DNA of 64,000 nucleotides from Nitrospira sp. CR1.3 (lineage in GTDB: Bacteria; Nitrospirota; Nitrospiria; Nitrospirales; Nitrospiraceae), in assembly GCA_014055525.1 (NCBI GenBank), contig WIAH01000009.1, positions 91,587-155,586 of the forward strand, in the 5' to 3' direction. The position numbers were made by a program, and so were the translations under genes. Shown here in pieces: positions 8,417 to 16,758 of this stretch. Position 1 is the first letter of the stretch; the number at the start of each line of letters is the position of its first letter. The notes beneath the pieces are model-generated. The model saw only the letters and a program-made list of their open reading frames with translations, did no database searches and was not told the origin of the DNA.

Positions 8417-9844
8417 ATGCGTACGATACTGCTCGTCTTTTCCGCCGCGGCCTTACTCTCCTGTGCGGTCGGTCCCGATTACGAACGGCCGGCCGATCCT
8501 CCTGTCGACAAATTCCGGATGGCGGAAGCAACGACTGATACGACGTCGATCGCCAACATGCCTTGGTGGGAGCTTCTGCGGGATCAGGAACTTCAAAAGC
8601 TGGTTCGCACCGCCTTGGATGAAAATAAGGATCTCCGTCGGGCCATCGCCAGCGTCGAAGAATTTCAGTCGCGGCTCTTCATATCGCGGATGGACTTCGC
8701 TCCGCAACTCTCCGCCACGGCTTACGCGCCTTCCGTCAAGAACAGCAGTTTTGCATTTCCCGGCTTTCCCAACCCATTCAACTACTACCTTCAGGGCAAT
8801 CTCACATGGGAGATCGATATCTGGGGCCGCATCCGCCGGTCGAATGAAGCGGCGCGCGCGGATCTCCTGTCCAAAGAGGAAAGCCGACGGGCAGTCGTGC
8901 TGCAACTTGTGAGCGGAGTGGCCGAAGCTTATTTCGATCTTTTGCAGTTCGATATGCAATTGGGGATCGCCCGAGAGACTGTGAAATCGTGGGAGGAATC
9001 GGTGCGGATCGCGCAGGCCCGGCTGCGACAAGGCATGACCAACAAGCTCGATCTGGATCAGTTCGAATCAGAGCGGGCCAATGCGGTGGCGAGGACGGCT
9101 GAGCTGGAGCGACAGATGGTCCAGAAGGAGAACCAGATCAGCGTGCTGCTCGGACGCAGCCCGCGGCAAGTCCCGCGGGGACGGTCTCTCACCGAACAGG
9201 TCGTTCCGCCTGAGGTCCCGCCGGGTCTTCCTTCGGAACTGCTGCAGCGAAGACCTGATATCGTGCAGGCGGAGCGAGAACTCGCAGCGGCCACTGCTCG
9301 GATCGGCATGGCGAAGGCCGATCGTTTCCCGAAACTGTCTCTTACGGGTCTGCTGGGCATTGCCAACCCTCAGATAACCAATCTCTTTACTCCCGGCAGC
9401 GACTTTGCCGCGTTGGGGCCGACCATAACCGGGCCGCTCTTGAATGCTCAGATTCTGGGCTTCCAGCAGGAAGCTGCCGAAGCTCAAGCGCGACAGAGCC
9501 TGGCGCAGTACGAACAGTCGGTCTTGGTGGCATTCCGGGAAGTCGAGGATTCCCTCGTGGCGGTTCGCACGGTCCGAGATCAGCGTCAAGCGCAGATCCA
9601 ACGTGTGGATGCCTTGCGCTCCGCGTTCCGTCTCGCTGAACTGCGGTATAAGGGAGGCCTCGCGAGTTATCTCGATGTCTTGGTCGCGCGGCGTACGCTC
9701 TTCGAGGCCGAGTTGGCGCTGACGGAAACCCATCGACTCCACCTGGTCTCAATCGTTCAGCTTTACAAGGCCTTAGGAGGAGGGTGGTCTCCTGAAACGG
9801 CCGCCGACAATTCTGGCTCGACGACGCAGAAGGGCAACGGATAA
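8417..9844 (+). CDS. NodT/OprM-type outer-membrane efflux lipoprotein
   Basis: 475 residues beginning at an ATG directly after the pump's stop. A short signal peptide with lipobox LLSC (residues 13-16) is followed by CAVGPDYERP, the hallmark start of NodT-type outer-membrane factors. Two TolC-like repeats are seen: helices rich in Ala/Gln/Arg, WEIDIWGRIRRSNEAARADL in the first half and PGLPSELLQRRPDIVQAERE in the hinge before the second. This completes the tripartite pump, so the efflux system is self-contained. Confidence 0.96.
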   Translation: MRTILLVFSAAALLSCAVGPDYERPADPPVDKFRMAEATTDTTSIANMPWWELLRDQELQKLVRTALDENKDLRRAIASVEEFQSRLFISRMDFAPQLSATAYAPSVKNSSFAFPGFPNPFNYYLQGNLTWEIDIWGRIRRSNEAARADLLSKEESRRAVVLQLVSGVAEAYFDLLQFDMQLGIARETVKSWEESVRIAQARLRQGMTNKLDLDQFESERANAVARTAELERQMVQKENQISVLLGRSPRQVPRGRSLTEQVVPPEVPPGLPSELLQRRPDIVQAERELAAATARIGMAKADRFPKLSLTGLLGIANPQITNLFTPGSDFAALGPTITGPLLNAQILGFQQEAAEAQARQSLAQYEQSVLVAFREVEDSLVAVRTVRDQRQAQIQRVDALRSAFRLAELRYKGGLASYLDVLVARRTLFEAELALTETHRLHLVSIVQLYKALGGGWSPETAADNSGSTTQKGNG

Positions 9845-9910
9845 GATACGTCGGAAGCGGAGAGAGTCCCCACCAACGGTCAGTTCATGACCATGAGGAA
9901 GGAGGCAGCC

Positions 9911-10123
9911 ATGCCCAAACGCGCGACGAAACAATCAGGGCCCGCGGAACTCAAACGCGTCATTTTCGGAAAAGGCGCGCCGCGCCCGCACGAAATGCAT
10001 CAGGAGATCGAGAGACGCGCCTATGAACTCTACCTTCAACGCGGCGGCGGAGACGGTCGAGCCGAAGAGGATTGGTTTCAGGCGGAGCGGGAATTGCGCG
10101 GAGAACAGAGCCGGGCTCAGTGA
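9911..10123 (+). CDS. DUF2934 protein
   Basis: 70 residues, basic N-terminus, then the DUF2934 signature IERRAYELYLQRGG...EEDWFQAERE (residues about 35-62). The ATG at 9911 follows AAGGAGGCAGCC; an in-frame ATG at 9887 is less well placed. The family is small and of unknown function. A second DUF2934 gene lies at 36307-36531 in the formate dehydrogenase/Usp operon. The nitroreductase gene starts 6 bases downstream. Confidence 0.8.
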   Translation: MPKRATKQSGPAELKRVIFGKGAPRPHEMHQEIERRAYELYLQRGGGDGRAEEDWFQAERELRGEQSRAQ

Positions 10124-10129
10124 AGGCTG

Positions 10130-10732
10130 ATGGAGAAACCTGCCGAATCACAGCATCCGATCCATGAACTCTTGCAACGGCGCTGGAGTCCGCGCGCGTT
10201 TGCCGAGCGATCCATAGAACACGAGAAGATGCGAAGCCTGTTCGAAGCCGCGCGGTGGGCGCCGTCCTCTAGCAACGAACAACCTTGGCGCTTCCTGGCT
10301 GCCACCAAGGAGACGCCGGTCGATTACGACCGGCTGCTCGCCTGTCTTGTCGAGGGCAACCGCAAGTGGGCGTTTCGCGCGCCCTTGCTGGTGATGTCAG
10401 TGGCCAGCCTGAATTTCGAGGACGAGGCCAAACCGAACCGGCATGCCTTTCACGATACGGGCCTCGCGGCGGAAAATCTCGTGCTTCAGGCGGTCGCGCT
10501 GGGACTGGTGGCCCATCAGATGGCCGGTTTCGACATCGAGAAGGCGCGCAGAACCTGTCTCATTCCGCCGGGCTACGATCCCGTGGCGATGATCGCCGTC
10601 GGCTACCCGGGCGACCCATCCCTGCTTCCCGACTATCTGCGCGAGCGGGAAATGAAACCGCGCGATCGCAAGCCGGCCGGCGAGTTCGTCTTTTCGTCTC
10701 AGTGGGGTCAGGCCTCGCCTCTGATTCGGTGA
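10130..10732 (+). CDS. nitroreductase-family flavoprotein
   Basis: 200 residues, the usual length of the FMN-dependent nitroreductase fold. The N-terminal RRWSPRAF and AARWAPSSSNEQPWRFL are the FMN-phosphate and substrate-loop motifs; AAENLVLQAVALGLVAHQMAGF and DPVAMIAVGYPGD match the later helices and strand. It would reduce nitro, quinone or enone substrates with NAD(P)H in the cytoplasm. It is in a tight run with DUF2934 and the glycosylase gene (4-base gap). The exact substrate is unknown. Confidence 0.92.
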   Translation: MEKPAESQHPIHELLQRRWSPRAFAERSIEHEKMRSLFEAARWAPSSSNEQPWRFLAATKETPVDYDRLLACLVEGNRKWAFRAPLLVMSVASLNFEDEAKPNRHAFHDTGLAAENLVLQAVALGLVAHQMAGFDIEKARRTCLIPPGYDPVAMIAVGYPGDPSLLPDYLREREMKPRDRKPAGEFVFSSQWGQASPLIR

Positions 10733-10736
10733 CCCG

Positions 10737-11387
10737 GTGACACGTCCTTCGCCAGCGATCAGACATCTCTCGCAGATCGATCCGGTCATGGGGCGATTGA
10801 TCCGCGACATCGGACCTTGCATGCTGAAACAGCGGAGCCGACGGTCGCCGTTTGAATCATTGGCGAGAGCGATCGCCTATCAGCAACTCCATGAGAAGGC
10901 AGCGGAGAGTATTCTGCGCCGATTCATCGCTCTGTTTCCGGGCCGGCGGTTTCCTCGACCGGACGACCTGCTCGCGCTCAACGCGAACAGGATCAGACGC
11001 TCGGGATTCTCCCGCGCCAAGGTCCTGGCGCTTCGCGACCTGGCTGCCAAGGCGCTTGACGGGACGCTGCCGACCGGTCGCGTGATCAGCCGGCTCGACG
11101 ACCATGCGATCGTCGAACGACTCATCGAGATCCGCGGGATCGGCCGGTGGACGGTCGAGATGCTGCTGATTTTTCAGTTGGGCCGTCCAGACGTGTTGCC
11201 GGTCGATGATTTCGGCGTACGTAACGGCTTTCGGATCGCCTACGACCGGCGGTTCATGCCGACACCGACGGAAGTGTTACGATATGGAGAGCGGTGGAAG
11301 CCCTATCGGACCACCGCTTCCTGGTACCTCTGGCGCGCGGCGGATCGGGTGAAGAACGGGAAAGAGGGCCCCGGCATTACAATGTAA
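10737..11387 (+). CDS. DNA-3-methyladenine glycosylase II (AlkA-like, HhH-GPD)
   Basis: 216 residues from a GTG start 4 bases after the nitroreductase stop. The helix-hairpin-helix is LIEIRGIGRWTVEMLLIF (about residues 125-142), followed by LPVDDFGVRNG, whose second Asp is the catalytic residue of the HhH-GPD superfamily. The N-terminal AIAYQQLHEKAAESILRRF is the conserved substrate-pocket helix. It should remove alkylated purines from DNA. The enzyme lacks the N-terminal domain of E. coli AlkA, as many bacterial homologues do. Ada, the other alkylation repair protein, is encoded at 45041-46120. Confidence 0.93.
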   Translation: MTRPSPAIRHLSQIDPVMGRLIRDIGPCMLKQRSRRSPFESLARAIAYQQLHEKAAESILRRFIALFPGRRFPRPDDLLALNANRIRRSGFSRAKVLALRDLAAKALDGTLPTGRVISRLDDHAIVERLIEIRGIGRWTVEMLLIFQLGRPDVLPVDDFGVRNGFRIAYDRRFMPTPTEVLRYGERWKPYRTTASWYLWRAADRVKNGKEGPGITM

Positions 11388-11398
11388 AGAGCGTAGCC

Positions 11399-12277
11399 AT
11401 GGCCGACAGGAAGAAACGCCTCGAATCCAATGCAGCGGGAAACTTTTTCGTCGATGCGACCTGCATCAACTGTGACACCTGCCGCCAGTTGGCGCCGAAG
11501 AGCTTTGCGGAAATCGGCGAGTATTCGGCGGTCGCGCGTCAGCCGATCGATGATGAACAGTCTTTCCAGGCCTATCAAGCGCTCATCGCCTGCCCGGTCG
11601 GCTCCATCGGCACCGAACATGCCGACAACGCGCGCCTACAGCAGGCGAAGAACAGTTTCCCTCTCCAACTGGAGGAGGACGTCTTTTATTGCGGGTTCAA
11701 TTCGGAGAAGTCGTTCGGCGCCAACAGTTTCTTCGTTCGGCATCCCGACGGAAACTGGCTGGTCGACTCGCCCCGATACCTGAAGCAACTGGTCGCGGCC
11801 TTCGAGCGAATGGGCGGCATCAGGTTCATTTTCCTCACTCATGAAGACGACGTCGCCGATGCCGATCGATATGCGGACCATTTCGGCGCGAAACGACTGA
11901 TTCACCGGGAGGACGCGGCGGCGGTCCCCGGCGCGGAATGGGTGGTGGAAGGGACGGAACCGCAGCAGTTGGCATCTCAGTTCCAGGTCATTCCCGTTCC
12001 CGGCCACACGCCGGGGTCTCAAGCGCTCCTGTTCAAGGAACGGTTCCTGTTCACCGGGGATCACCTCTGGTGGGACCCTCGCACCCAGCGGTTGGGTTCG
12101 CCCAACGCGTTGGTATGGAACCGCGAGGAGTTGGAACGCTCCATCGAGAAGCTTCTTCATCATCGGTTCGAATGGGTGTTGGCCGGTCATGGGGATCGGG
12201 TTCACTTGAGCCGGGAGGCTCTCCGCGCGAAGCTCCTGGAACTGGTCGAAACCAGGAAAGTCGTCACAGGCGTATGA
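11399..12277 (+). CDS. ferredoxin / metallo-beta-lactamase-fold fusion protein
   Basis: 292 residues. Residues 15-72 form a single-cluster ferredoxin module (C22, C25, C28 and C65 followed by PVGSIG). Residues 90-285 form an MBL hydrolase domain with PGHTPGSQ, FTGDHLWWD and LAGHGDRV. The first metal motif reads THEDDVAD (147-154) rather than THxHxDH, so the metal site departs from glyoxalase II. The start is the ATG at 11399, since the upstream frame overlaps alkA. Joining an iron-sulfur cluster to an MBL domain suggests a redox-controlled hydrolase or electron-transfer step; the substrate is unknown. Confidence 0.88.
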   Translation: MADRKKRLESNAAGNFFVDATCINCDTCRQLAPKSFAEIGEYSAVARQPIDDEQSFQAYQALIACPVGSIGTEHADNARLQQAKNSFPLQLEEDVFYCGFNSEKSFGANSFFVRHPDGNWLVDSPRYLKQLVAAFERMGGIRFIFLTHEDDVADADRYADHFGAKRLIHREDAAAVPGAEWVVEGTEPQQLASQFQVIPVPGHTPGSQALLFKERFLFTGDHLWWDPRTQRLGSPNALVWNREELERSIEKLLHHRFEWVLAGHGDRVHLSREALRAKLLELVETRKVVTGV

Positions 12278-12350
12278 CCTCTGCCTGTCCAGAGAGACCG
12301 GTGTGAGCTGAAACCAATCCGTGCGTTGGATCGTCAACGGGAGGAAGACG

Positions 12351-13301
12351 ATGTCGGAAAAGAAGATCATTGCCGTCGTCGGCGCGACCGGGGCGCAGGG
12401 AGGAGGACTCGTCCGGGCGATCATGAACGATCCGGGCAGCGGGTTTACCGCTCGGGCACTGACCAGAAATGCGAGTTCAGAGAAGGCCAAGGCTCTGGCC
12501 AAGCTGGGCGTTGAGGTGGTGGCGGCTGATCTCGACGATCTCGAGAGCCTGAGGCGGGCGTTCACCGGCGCCGACGCGGCCTTCTGTCTCACGAACTTCT
12601 GGGAGCATTGCTCGCCGGAAAAGGAAAAACTTCAAGCCAAAACGATGGCAGAGGCGGCTGAACAGTCGGGCATCCGTCATGCGATCTGGTCGACTCTTGA
12701 GGATACGCGCCGTTGGGTCCCGCTTTTTGACGACCGCATGCCGACTCTGATGGGGCGCTACAAAGTTCCCCATTTCGATGCCAAGGGCGAAGCGGATCAG
12801 GAATTTACGAATCGCGGCGTCCCGACGACGTTTTTGCTGACCTCCTTTTACTGGGACAACCTGATCTCATTCGGAATGGGACCGAAAAAGGGGTCGGACG
12901 GCTCGTTGCAGTTCGCGTTGCCGATGGGTGACAAGAAACTGCCCGGTATTGCCGCAGAGGACATCGGGAAGTGCGCGCTCGGCATCTTCAAAAAGGGCCG
13001 GGAGCATATCGGCAGGACCGTCGGAATCGCGGGGGAGCATCTTACGGGCGCGCAGATGGCCGCAACGATGACCGAAGTGTTCGGCCAACCAGTGCGGTAT
13101 CACGCCGTGACTCCTGAGCAGTATCGCGGACTCGGCTTTCCCGGCGCCGACGACCTCGGCAACATGTTTCAGTTCAAGCGCGACTTCAATGAAGTGTTCT
13201 GCGGCCCCAGAAATCCCTCGATCGCAAGAAACCTGAACCCCTCGCTCCAGACCTTCCGGACCTGGCTCGACCGCAACAAACAGCGGATTGTCATCTCCTG
13301 A
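12351..13301 (+). CDS. NmrA/HSCARG-like NAD(P)-binding protein
   Basis: 316 residues with an N-terminal Rossmann fingerprint VVGATGAQGGGL (residues 8-19) and the atypical short-chain dehydrogenase layout of the NmrA family: DLDDLESLRRAFTGADAAF, then HAIWSTLEDT where a catalytic YxxxK is absent. The family binds NADP and often acts as a redox sensor rather than an enzyme. The ATG at 12351 follows GGGAGGAAGACG. The transporter gene begins 9 bases after its stop, so the two are probably co-transcribed. Confidence 0.9.
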   Translation: MSEKKIIAVVGATGAQGGGLVRAIMNDPGSGFTARALTRNASSEKAKALAKLGVEVVAADLDDLESLRRAFTGADAAFCLTNFWEHCSPEKEKLQAKTMAEAAEQSGIRHAIWSTLEDTRRWVPLFDDRMPTLMGRYKVPHFDAKGEADQEFTNRGVPTTFLLTSFYWDNLISFGMGPKKGSDGSLQFALPMGDKKLPGIAAEDIGKCALGIFKKGREHIGRTVGIAGEHLTGAQMAATMTEVFGQPVRYHAVTPEQYRGLGFPGADDLGNMFQFKRDFNEVFCGPRNPSIARNLNPSLQTFRTWLDRNKQRIVIS

Positions 13302-13310
13302 CGACGGACT

Positions 13311-14987
13311 ATGACGGAGACATCTGCGGCAGGCAATCCCGGCCCAGCTCCTGTCACAAACAGGTTCGCGGTCTGGATTGATCGCAATATTCTGTCGCTG
13401 GGTCGCGAGATGCGGCTGTCCTACCTGCCTCCGCTCATGGTCTATATGGCCTATGGGATTTCCGGCCTCACCGGCATCGTGGGCACCTTTTTCGTCAAGG
13501 ACTATTTGGGTCTCTCCGCATCGTTCCTTGCCGCCCTCGGATTTTGGGCCGGCATTCCCTGGGCCTTGAAAATGCCCATCGGACACACGGTCGATCTCCT
13601 GTGGCGATGGAAGAGCTGGCTCGTCGGCTTGGGCGCCGGGCTGCTTGCGGTGAGTCTCGGCATCATGGCCGCGCTCATCGGCAACCGTGACGCGATGACC
13701 GCGGTCATGCCGGCGGAGGTCTGGTACGTCCTGAGCGTGCTGCTCGCACCGGTCGGCTACGTGGTTCAAGATGCCGTGGCTGATGCTATGACGGTAGAGG
13801 CGGTCCCTCAGGTAAACGAGCGCGGCCAGCCGTTCGACGAACAGACGCGCAAGCTCATGCACACGACGATGCAGACGCTCGGTCGTGTCGCGATTGTGGG
13901 CGGCGGGATTCTCGTGGCCATCATCAATGTCTATGTGTTCACGGGAATTGAAGGACTGCCGGAGGCGGAGATCGTCCGTCTCTATCGTCAGGTTTACGTG
14001 ATGGCCATGGTCATTCCGTTCGTGTCCGTCCTCGGCGTCGGCGTTGCATGGTGGCTCCGGCTCCGGCACCGCCGACAATTGATGCGGCAAGGCTTCTCTC
14101 GCGAGCAAACCGGCCAGATGGTGAGAGGGCGCGACGAATCAGGAGACCCGACAAAACCCAACTGGTGGATTCTTGGTGGCAGCCTGACTTTCGTGCTGTT
14201 CACGCTCACGGTCGGGCTGGGCAGCCTTCCTTACAGCGAAGAGATCGTCTTTGGCGGCTCGATGACGATCGTGCTGTTTCTCATGGCGAAGCTTGTCCGG
14301 GAGCTGGAGCCGGACAAGCGGTTCACGCTGGTCGGGACGGCGGTCGTCGTGTTCATCTTCCGCGCGATTCCGAGCACCGGCCCCGGGACCACCTGGTGGA
14401 TGATCGATCAGTTGAAGTTCGATCAACAGTTTTTGTCGGTCTTGTCCTTGATCGGAAGCACGCTCACGCTGGCCGGCATGTTCGTGTTTCGGCGCTTCAT
14501 GGCCGAGCGGTCCATCGCCTATGTCGTTGGGTTTCTCACCGTGGTCGGAACCATTCTGACTTTGCCGATCGTCAGTATGTATTACGGCTTGCACGAATGG
14601 ACGGCAAGGATGACAGGAGGAATCGTCGATGCGCGGTTCATTGCACTGATCGATACGGCATTGGAATCGCCGCTCGGGCAGATTTCCATGATTCCGATGC
14701 TGGCATGGATCGCCAATTCAGCTCCCGCGAACTTGAAAGCCACCTTCTTTGCCGTGATGGCATCCTTCACAAACCTGGCGCTGTCGTTGAGCCAGCTCGG
14801 GACCAAGTACCTGAACGACTTGTTTGTCGTCACACGTGAAGTCCGCGACCAGGCTTCCGGTGCCCTCCAGACCCCTGCCGACTACAGCCAGCTCGGGTCG
14901 CTACTCATCTGGCAGGTGCTTCTTGGGTTGGCCCTCCCCTTCGCCGCGATTGTGTTCGCGAAGGTCACGCGCTTCAAGAGCGCCTAA
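13311..14987 (+). CDS. MFS transporter, folate-biopterin (BT1)-like
   Basis: 558 residues with about 12 hydrophobic segments. The N-terminal part has PPLMVYMAYGISGLTGIVGT and the family-typical GYVVQDAVADAMTVEAVP (about residues 148-165), as in folate/biopterin transporters of cyanobacteria, plants and trypanosomatids. The last third includes SMIPMLAWIANSAPANLKAT and a serine-rich helix (SFTNLALSLSQLGTKYLNDL). Cargo is inferred only from the family; a pterin dehydratase gene lies 8 kb away, but there is no operon link. The NmrA-like gene precedes it closely. Confidence 0.82.
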   Translation: MTETSAAGNPGPAPVTNRFAVWIDRNILSLGREMRLSYLPPLMVYMAYGISGLTGIVGTFFVKDYLGLSASFLAALGFWAGIPWALKMPIGHTVDLLWRWKSWLVGLGAGLLAVSLGIMAALIGNRDAMTAVMPAEVWYVLSVLLAPVGYVVQDAVADAMTVEAVPQVNERGQPFDEQTRKLMHTTMQTLGRVAIVGGGILVAIINVYVFTGIEGLPEAEIVRLYRQVYVMAMVIPFVSVLGVGVAWWLRLRHRRQLMRQGFSREQTGQMVRGRDESGDPTKPNWWILGGSLTFVLFTLTVGLGSLPYSEEIVFGGSMTIVLFLMAKLVRELEPDKRFTLVGTAVVVFIFRAIPSTGPGTTWWMIDQLKFDQQFLSVLSLIGSTLTLAGMFVFRRFMAERSIAYVVGFLTVVGTILTLPIVSMYYGLHEWTARMTGGIVDARFIALIDTALESPLGQISMIPMLAWIANSAPANLKATFFAVMASFTNLALSLSQLGTKYLNDLFVVTREVRDQASGALQTPADYSQLGSLLIWQVLLGLALPFAAIVFAKVTRFKSA

Positions 14988-15005
14988 CATGAACAGGATG
15001 GCCGT

Positions 15006-15989
15006 ATGAATGCCTCGCAGTTTCTGATCGATCATGGCGCCTCAGTCTTGTTCTGGGTGGTATTCATCGAGCAGGTGGGTCTGCCGATCCCGGCAATCCC
15101 CTTGATGATCGCAGCCGGAGCTCTGGTCGGAGCGGGAAAGATGAGTCCGGCAGCCGCGGTCTTGATTCCGGTTGTCGCGTCGCTCCCTCCCGACGGGGCC
15201 TGGTACTATCTCGGACGCATCAAAGGTGGGAGGGTGTTGGGCTTCCTCTGCCGCATGTCCCTCGAACCGGATTCCTGCGTGAGAAACACCGAGAACCTCT
15301 TTCATCAGCATGGGGCACGGTCCCTGTTGGTGGCGAAGTTCATTCCCGGGTTCAGTACCGTCGCGCCCCCACTAGCCGGGATCGTTGGTATGAGCGCGAT
15401 GACGTTTTTCTTTTATGATGCGGTCGGTGCCTTGATCTGGGCGGGAGTGAGCGCTGGAGTCGGAGCGCTTTTCAGCAGTCAGCTGGAGCAACTCGCCCGC
15501 CTCTTCGATCAAGCCGGCGGGTTGCTCTTAGCCCTCGTCAGCCTCAGTTTGACCGGATTCATCGCGTACAAATTTTATCATCGCCAGAAGTTCCTGCGCG
15601 GCTTGCGGATGGCCAAGATTTCCGTGGATGAGCTGAAACAACGGCTGGATGCCGGTGATCCCGTCACGGTCGTGGACGTTCGACATCCTATTTCTCTGGA
15701 GCTGGATCCGGAAACCATTCCCGGCGCGCTCAATCTCCTCCTAGAGGAGATCAATCACCGGCATCACGAGATCCCCCGAGACCGGGACATCGTGCTGTAC
15801 TGCACTTGTCCGAATGAGGTCTCCAGCGCGCGCACTGCTCTGTTGCTGAAAAAGAAGGGAATTCATCGGGTTCGCCCTCTCGAGGGAGGACTCAACGCCT
15901 GGCGCGAGCGGAAGTTTCCCGTGGAACGATGGACGAACGGAACGAGTGGGGCCACACGAGCCTCTCCAACACCCCTGGCATCCCCGTGA
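15006..15989 (+). CDS. DedA membrane protein fused to a rhodanese domain
   Basis: 327 residues. Residues 1-195 are a DedA/SNARE-associated domain with re-entrant and transmembrane segments, EQVGLPIPAIPLMIAAGALV and the conserved VAKFIPGFSTVAPPLAG. Residues 203-315 are a cytoplasmic rhodanese domain with VTVVDVRHP and an active-site loop YCTCPNE, where C266 aligns with the sulfur-carrying Cys. DedA proteins are lipid flippases or proton-linked transporters. The fusion suggests sulfur transfer or thiol control of the membrane part. The start lies 18 bases after the BT1-like gene, so they are likely one operon. Confidence 0.92.
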   Translation: MNASQFLIDHGASVLFWVVFIEQVGLPIPAIPLMIAAGALVGAGKMSPAAAVLIPVVASLPPDGAWYYLGRIKGGRVLGFLCRMSLEPDSCVRNTENLFHQHGARSLLVAKFIPGFSTVAPPLAGIVGMSAMTFFFYDAVGALIWAGVSAGVGALFSSQLEQLARLFDQAGGLLLALVSLSLTGFIAYKFYHRQKFLRGLRMAKISVDELKQRLDAGDPVTVVDVRHPISLELDPETIPGALNLLLEEINHRHHEIPRDRDIVLYCTCPNEVSSARTALLLKKKGIHRVRPLEGGLNAWRERKFPVERWTNGTSGATRASPTPLASP

Positions 15990-16018
15990 CCTGTGCGGTA
16001 TCATGAGTACCTGCCTAC

Positions 16019-16091
16019 AAGGCTGAGGTTGAGGTCAAGGCTAAGGGAATGCGATCCCAACTCAACCTGAACCTTAGCCTCAACCTCGTAA
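16019..16091. repeat. inverted simple-sequence repeat upstream of ssrA
   Basis: GAGGTTGAGG on one arm and CCTCAACCTC on the other enclose GGCTAAGG and CCTTAGCC elements in shuffled order, giving an imperfect palindrome of about 70 bases just before the tmRNA gene. Similar purine-rich words (GGTTAAGGCTTAAGTTAAGG) recur at 26069-26093, so this looks like a dispersed low-complexity repeat. Confidence 0.5.
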
Positions 16092-16101
16092 CGATGAAAG
16101 G

Positions 16102-16450
16102 GGGGGCGACCGGTTTCGACGGGGATACTGACGCCATCGGTGCATGTCGAGCTCTCGGGGACTCGTACAACTCCGGGAAAATGCAACTGCCAATCAAGAA
16201 CTGGCACTCGCAGCTTAATTAAGCTGTGACGTCGTTCCATCTGAGGCCCGCGGGGGTGGAATGGCGCGATGCAGCGGGCTGGTCCAATGCCGGTGCTCAG
16301 CGGCAGTGGACGAGAACTTTCTGGGCTAGCGGCCATTCTAAGCCAGCCGATGGGCGTGGGTGGCTGCGAAATTTAAACTATCGGCTACACATGTAGATCC
16401 GGTGTGCCGACGATCTTCGGACAGGGGTTCAACTCCCCTCGCCTCCACCA
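16102..16450 (+). ncRNA. ssrA: transfer-messenger RNA (tmRNA)
   Basis: The 5' end GGGGGCGACCGGTTTCGACG is diagnostic of one-piece bacterial tmRNA. The 3' end has the T-loop GGGGTTCAACTCCCC and CGCCTCCACCA; CGCCTCC pairs with GGGGGCG (one G-U) to make the acceptor stem, and CCA is encoded. The tag frame ends ...QELALAA-TAA at 16218; GCA at 16183 would give ATANQELALAA, although the exact resume codon is not certain. It rescues stalled ribosomes and marks the aborted peptide for proteolysis. SmpB, its partner, is not in this window. Confidence 0.96.
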
Positions 16451-16468
16451 TACCAACCTTCGGTTGAC

Positions 16469-16519
16469 CCGGCGCCTATCTATTGCCTTATCGTGATGAA
16501 CGGCGCCGGATAAACACCT
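16469..16519. repeat. hairpin element copy 1, downstream of ssrA
   Basis: An 8-bp perfect stem CCGGCGCC / GGCGCCGG encloses a 25-base loop containing CTTATCGTGATGAA, followed by the tail ATAAACACC. The same loop words and tail recur in copy 2, 76 bases downstream, with a different stem sequence. No U run follows, so it is not a standard terminator. Confidence 0.6.
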
Positions 16520-16544
16520 CCAGTAATTTCTGGGCTCGCGCGTG

Positions 16545-16595
16545 CCGCCCGCTTTTCATCGTCTTAATCGTGATTGAGGCGGGCGGATAAACCCC
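16545..16595. repeat. hairpin element copy 2, downstream of ssrA
   Basis: The stem CCGCCCGC / GCGGGCGG is again 8 bp and perfect, and the loop holds CTTAATCGTGATTGA. The tail ATAAACCCC matches copy 1 in 8 of 9 positions. Stem bases differ from copy 1 in a way that preserves pairing. CCTTCGGTTG flanks the pair on both sides (16457-16466 and 16594-16603). The remaining bases to 16758 show no gene I can support. Confidence 0.6.
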
Positions 16596-16758
16596 TTCGG
16601 TTGGTCACTCCGTGCACGTCCCCTGTAGGCTATGCCCTACGCATTTCCTGGGAAACCCATCATTTCATGCGTGAAACGGCCATCGACCCTAGATTTATTC
16701 TCGCTCTTTTGGGTACCCTGAAGGTTGGATCTGTACAGGCGGTCGTTCATCAGCAGGA

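Noticed and set aside
12867..14108. 413-codon minus-strand frame over the NmrA and BT1-like genes
   Set aside because: Antisense to two recognised genes, with no domain and no start signal.
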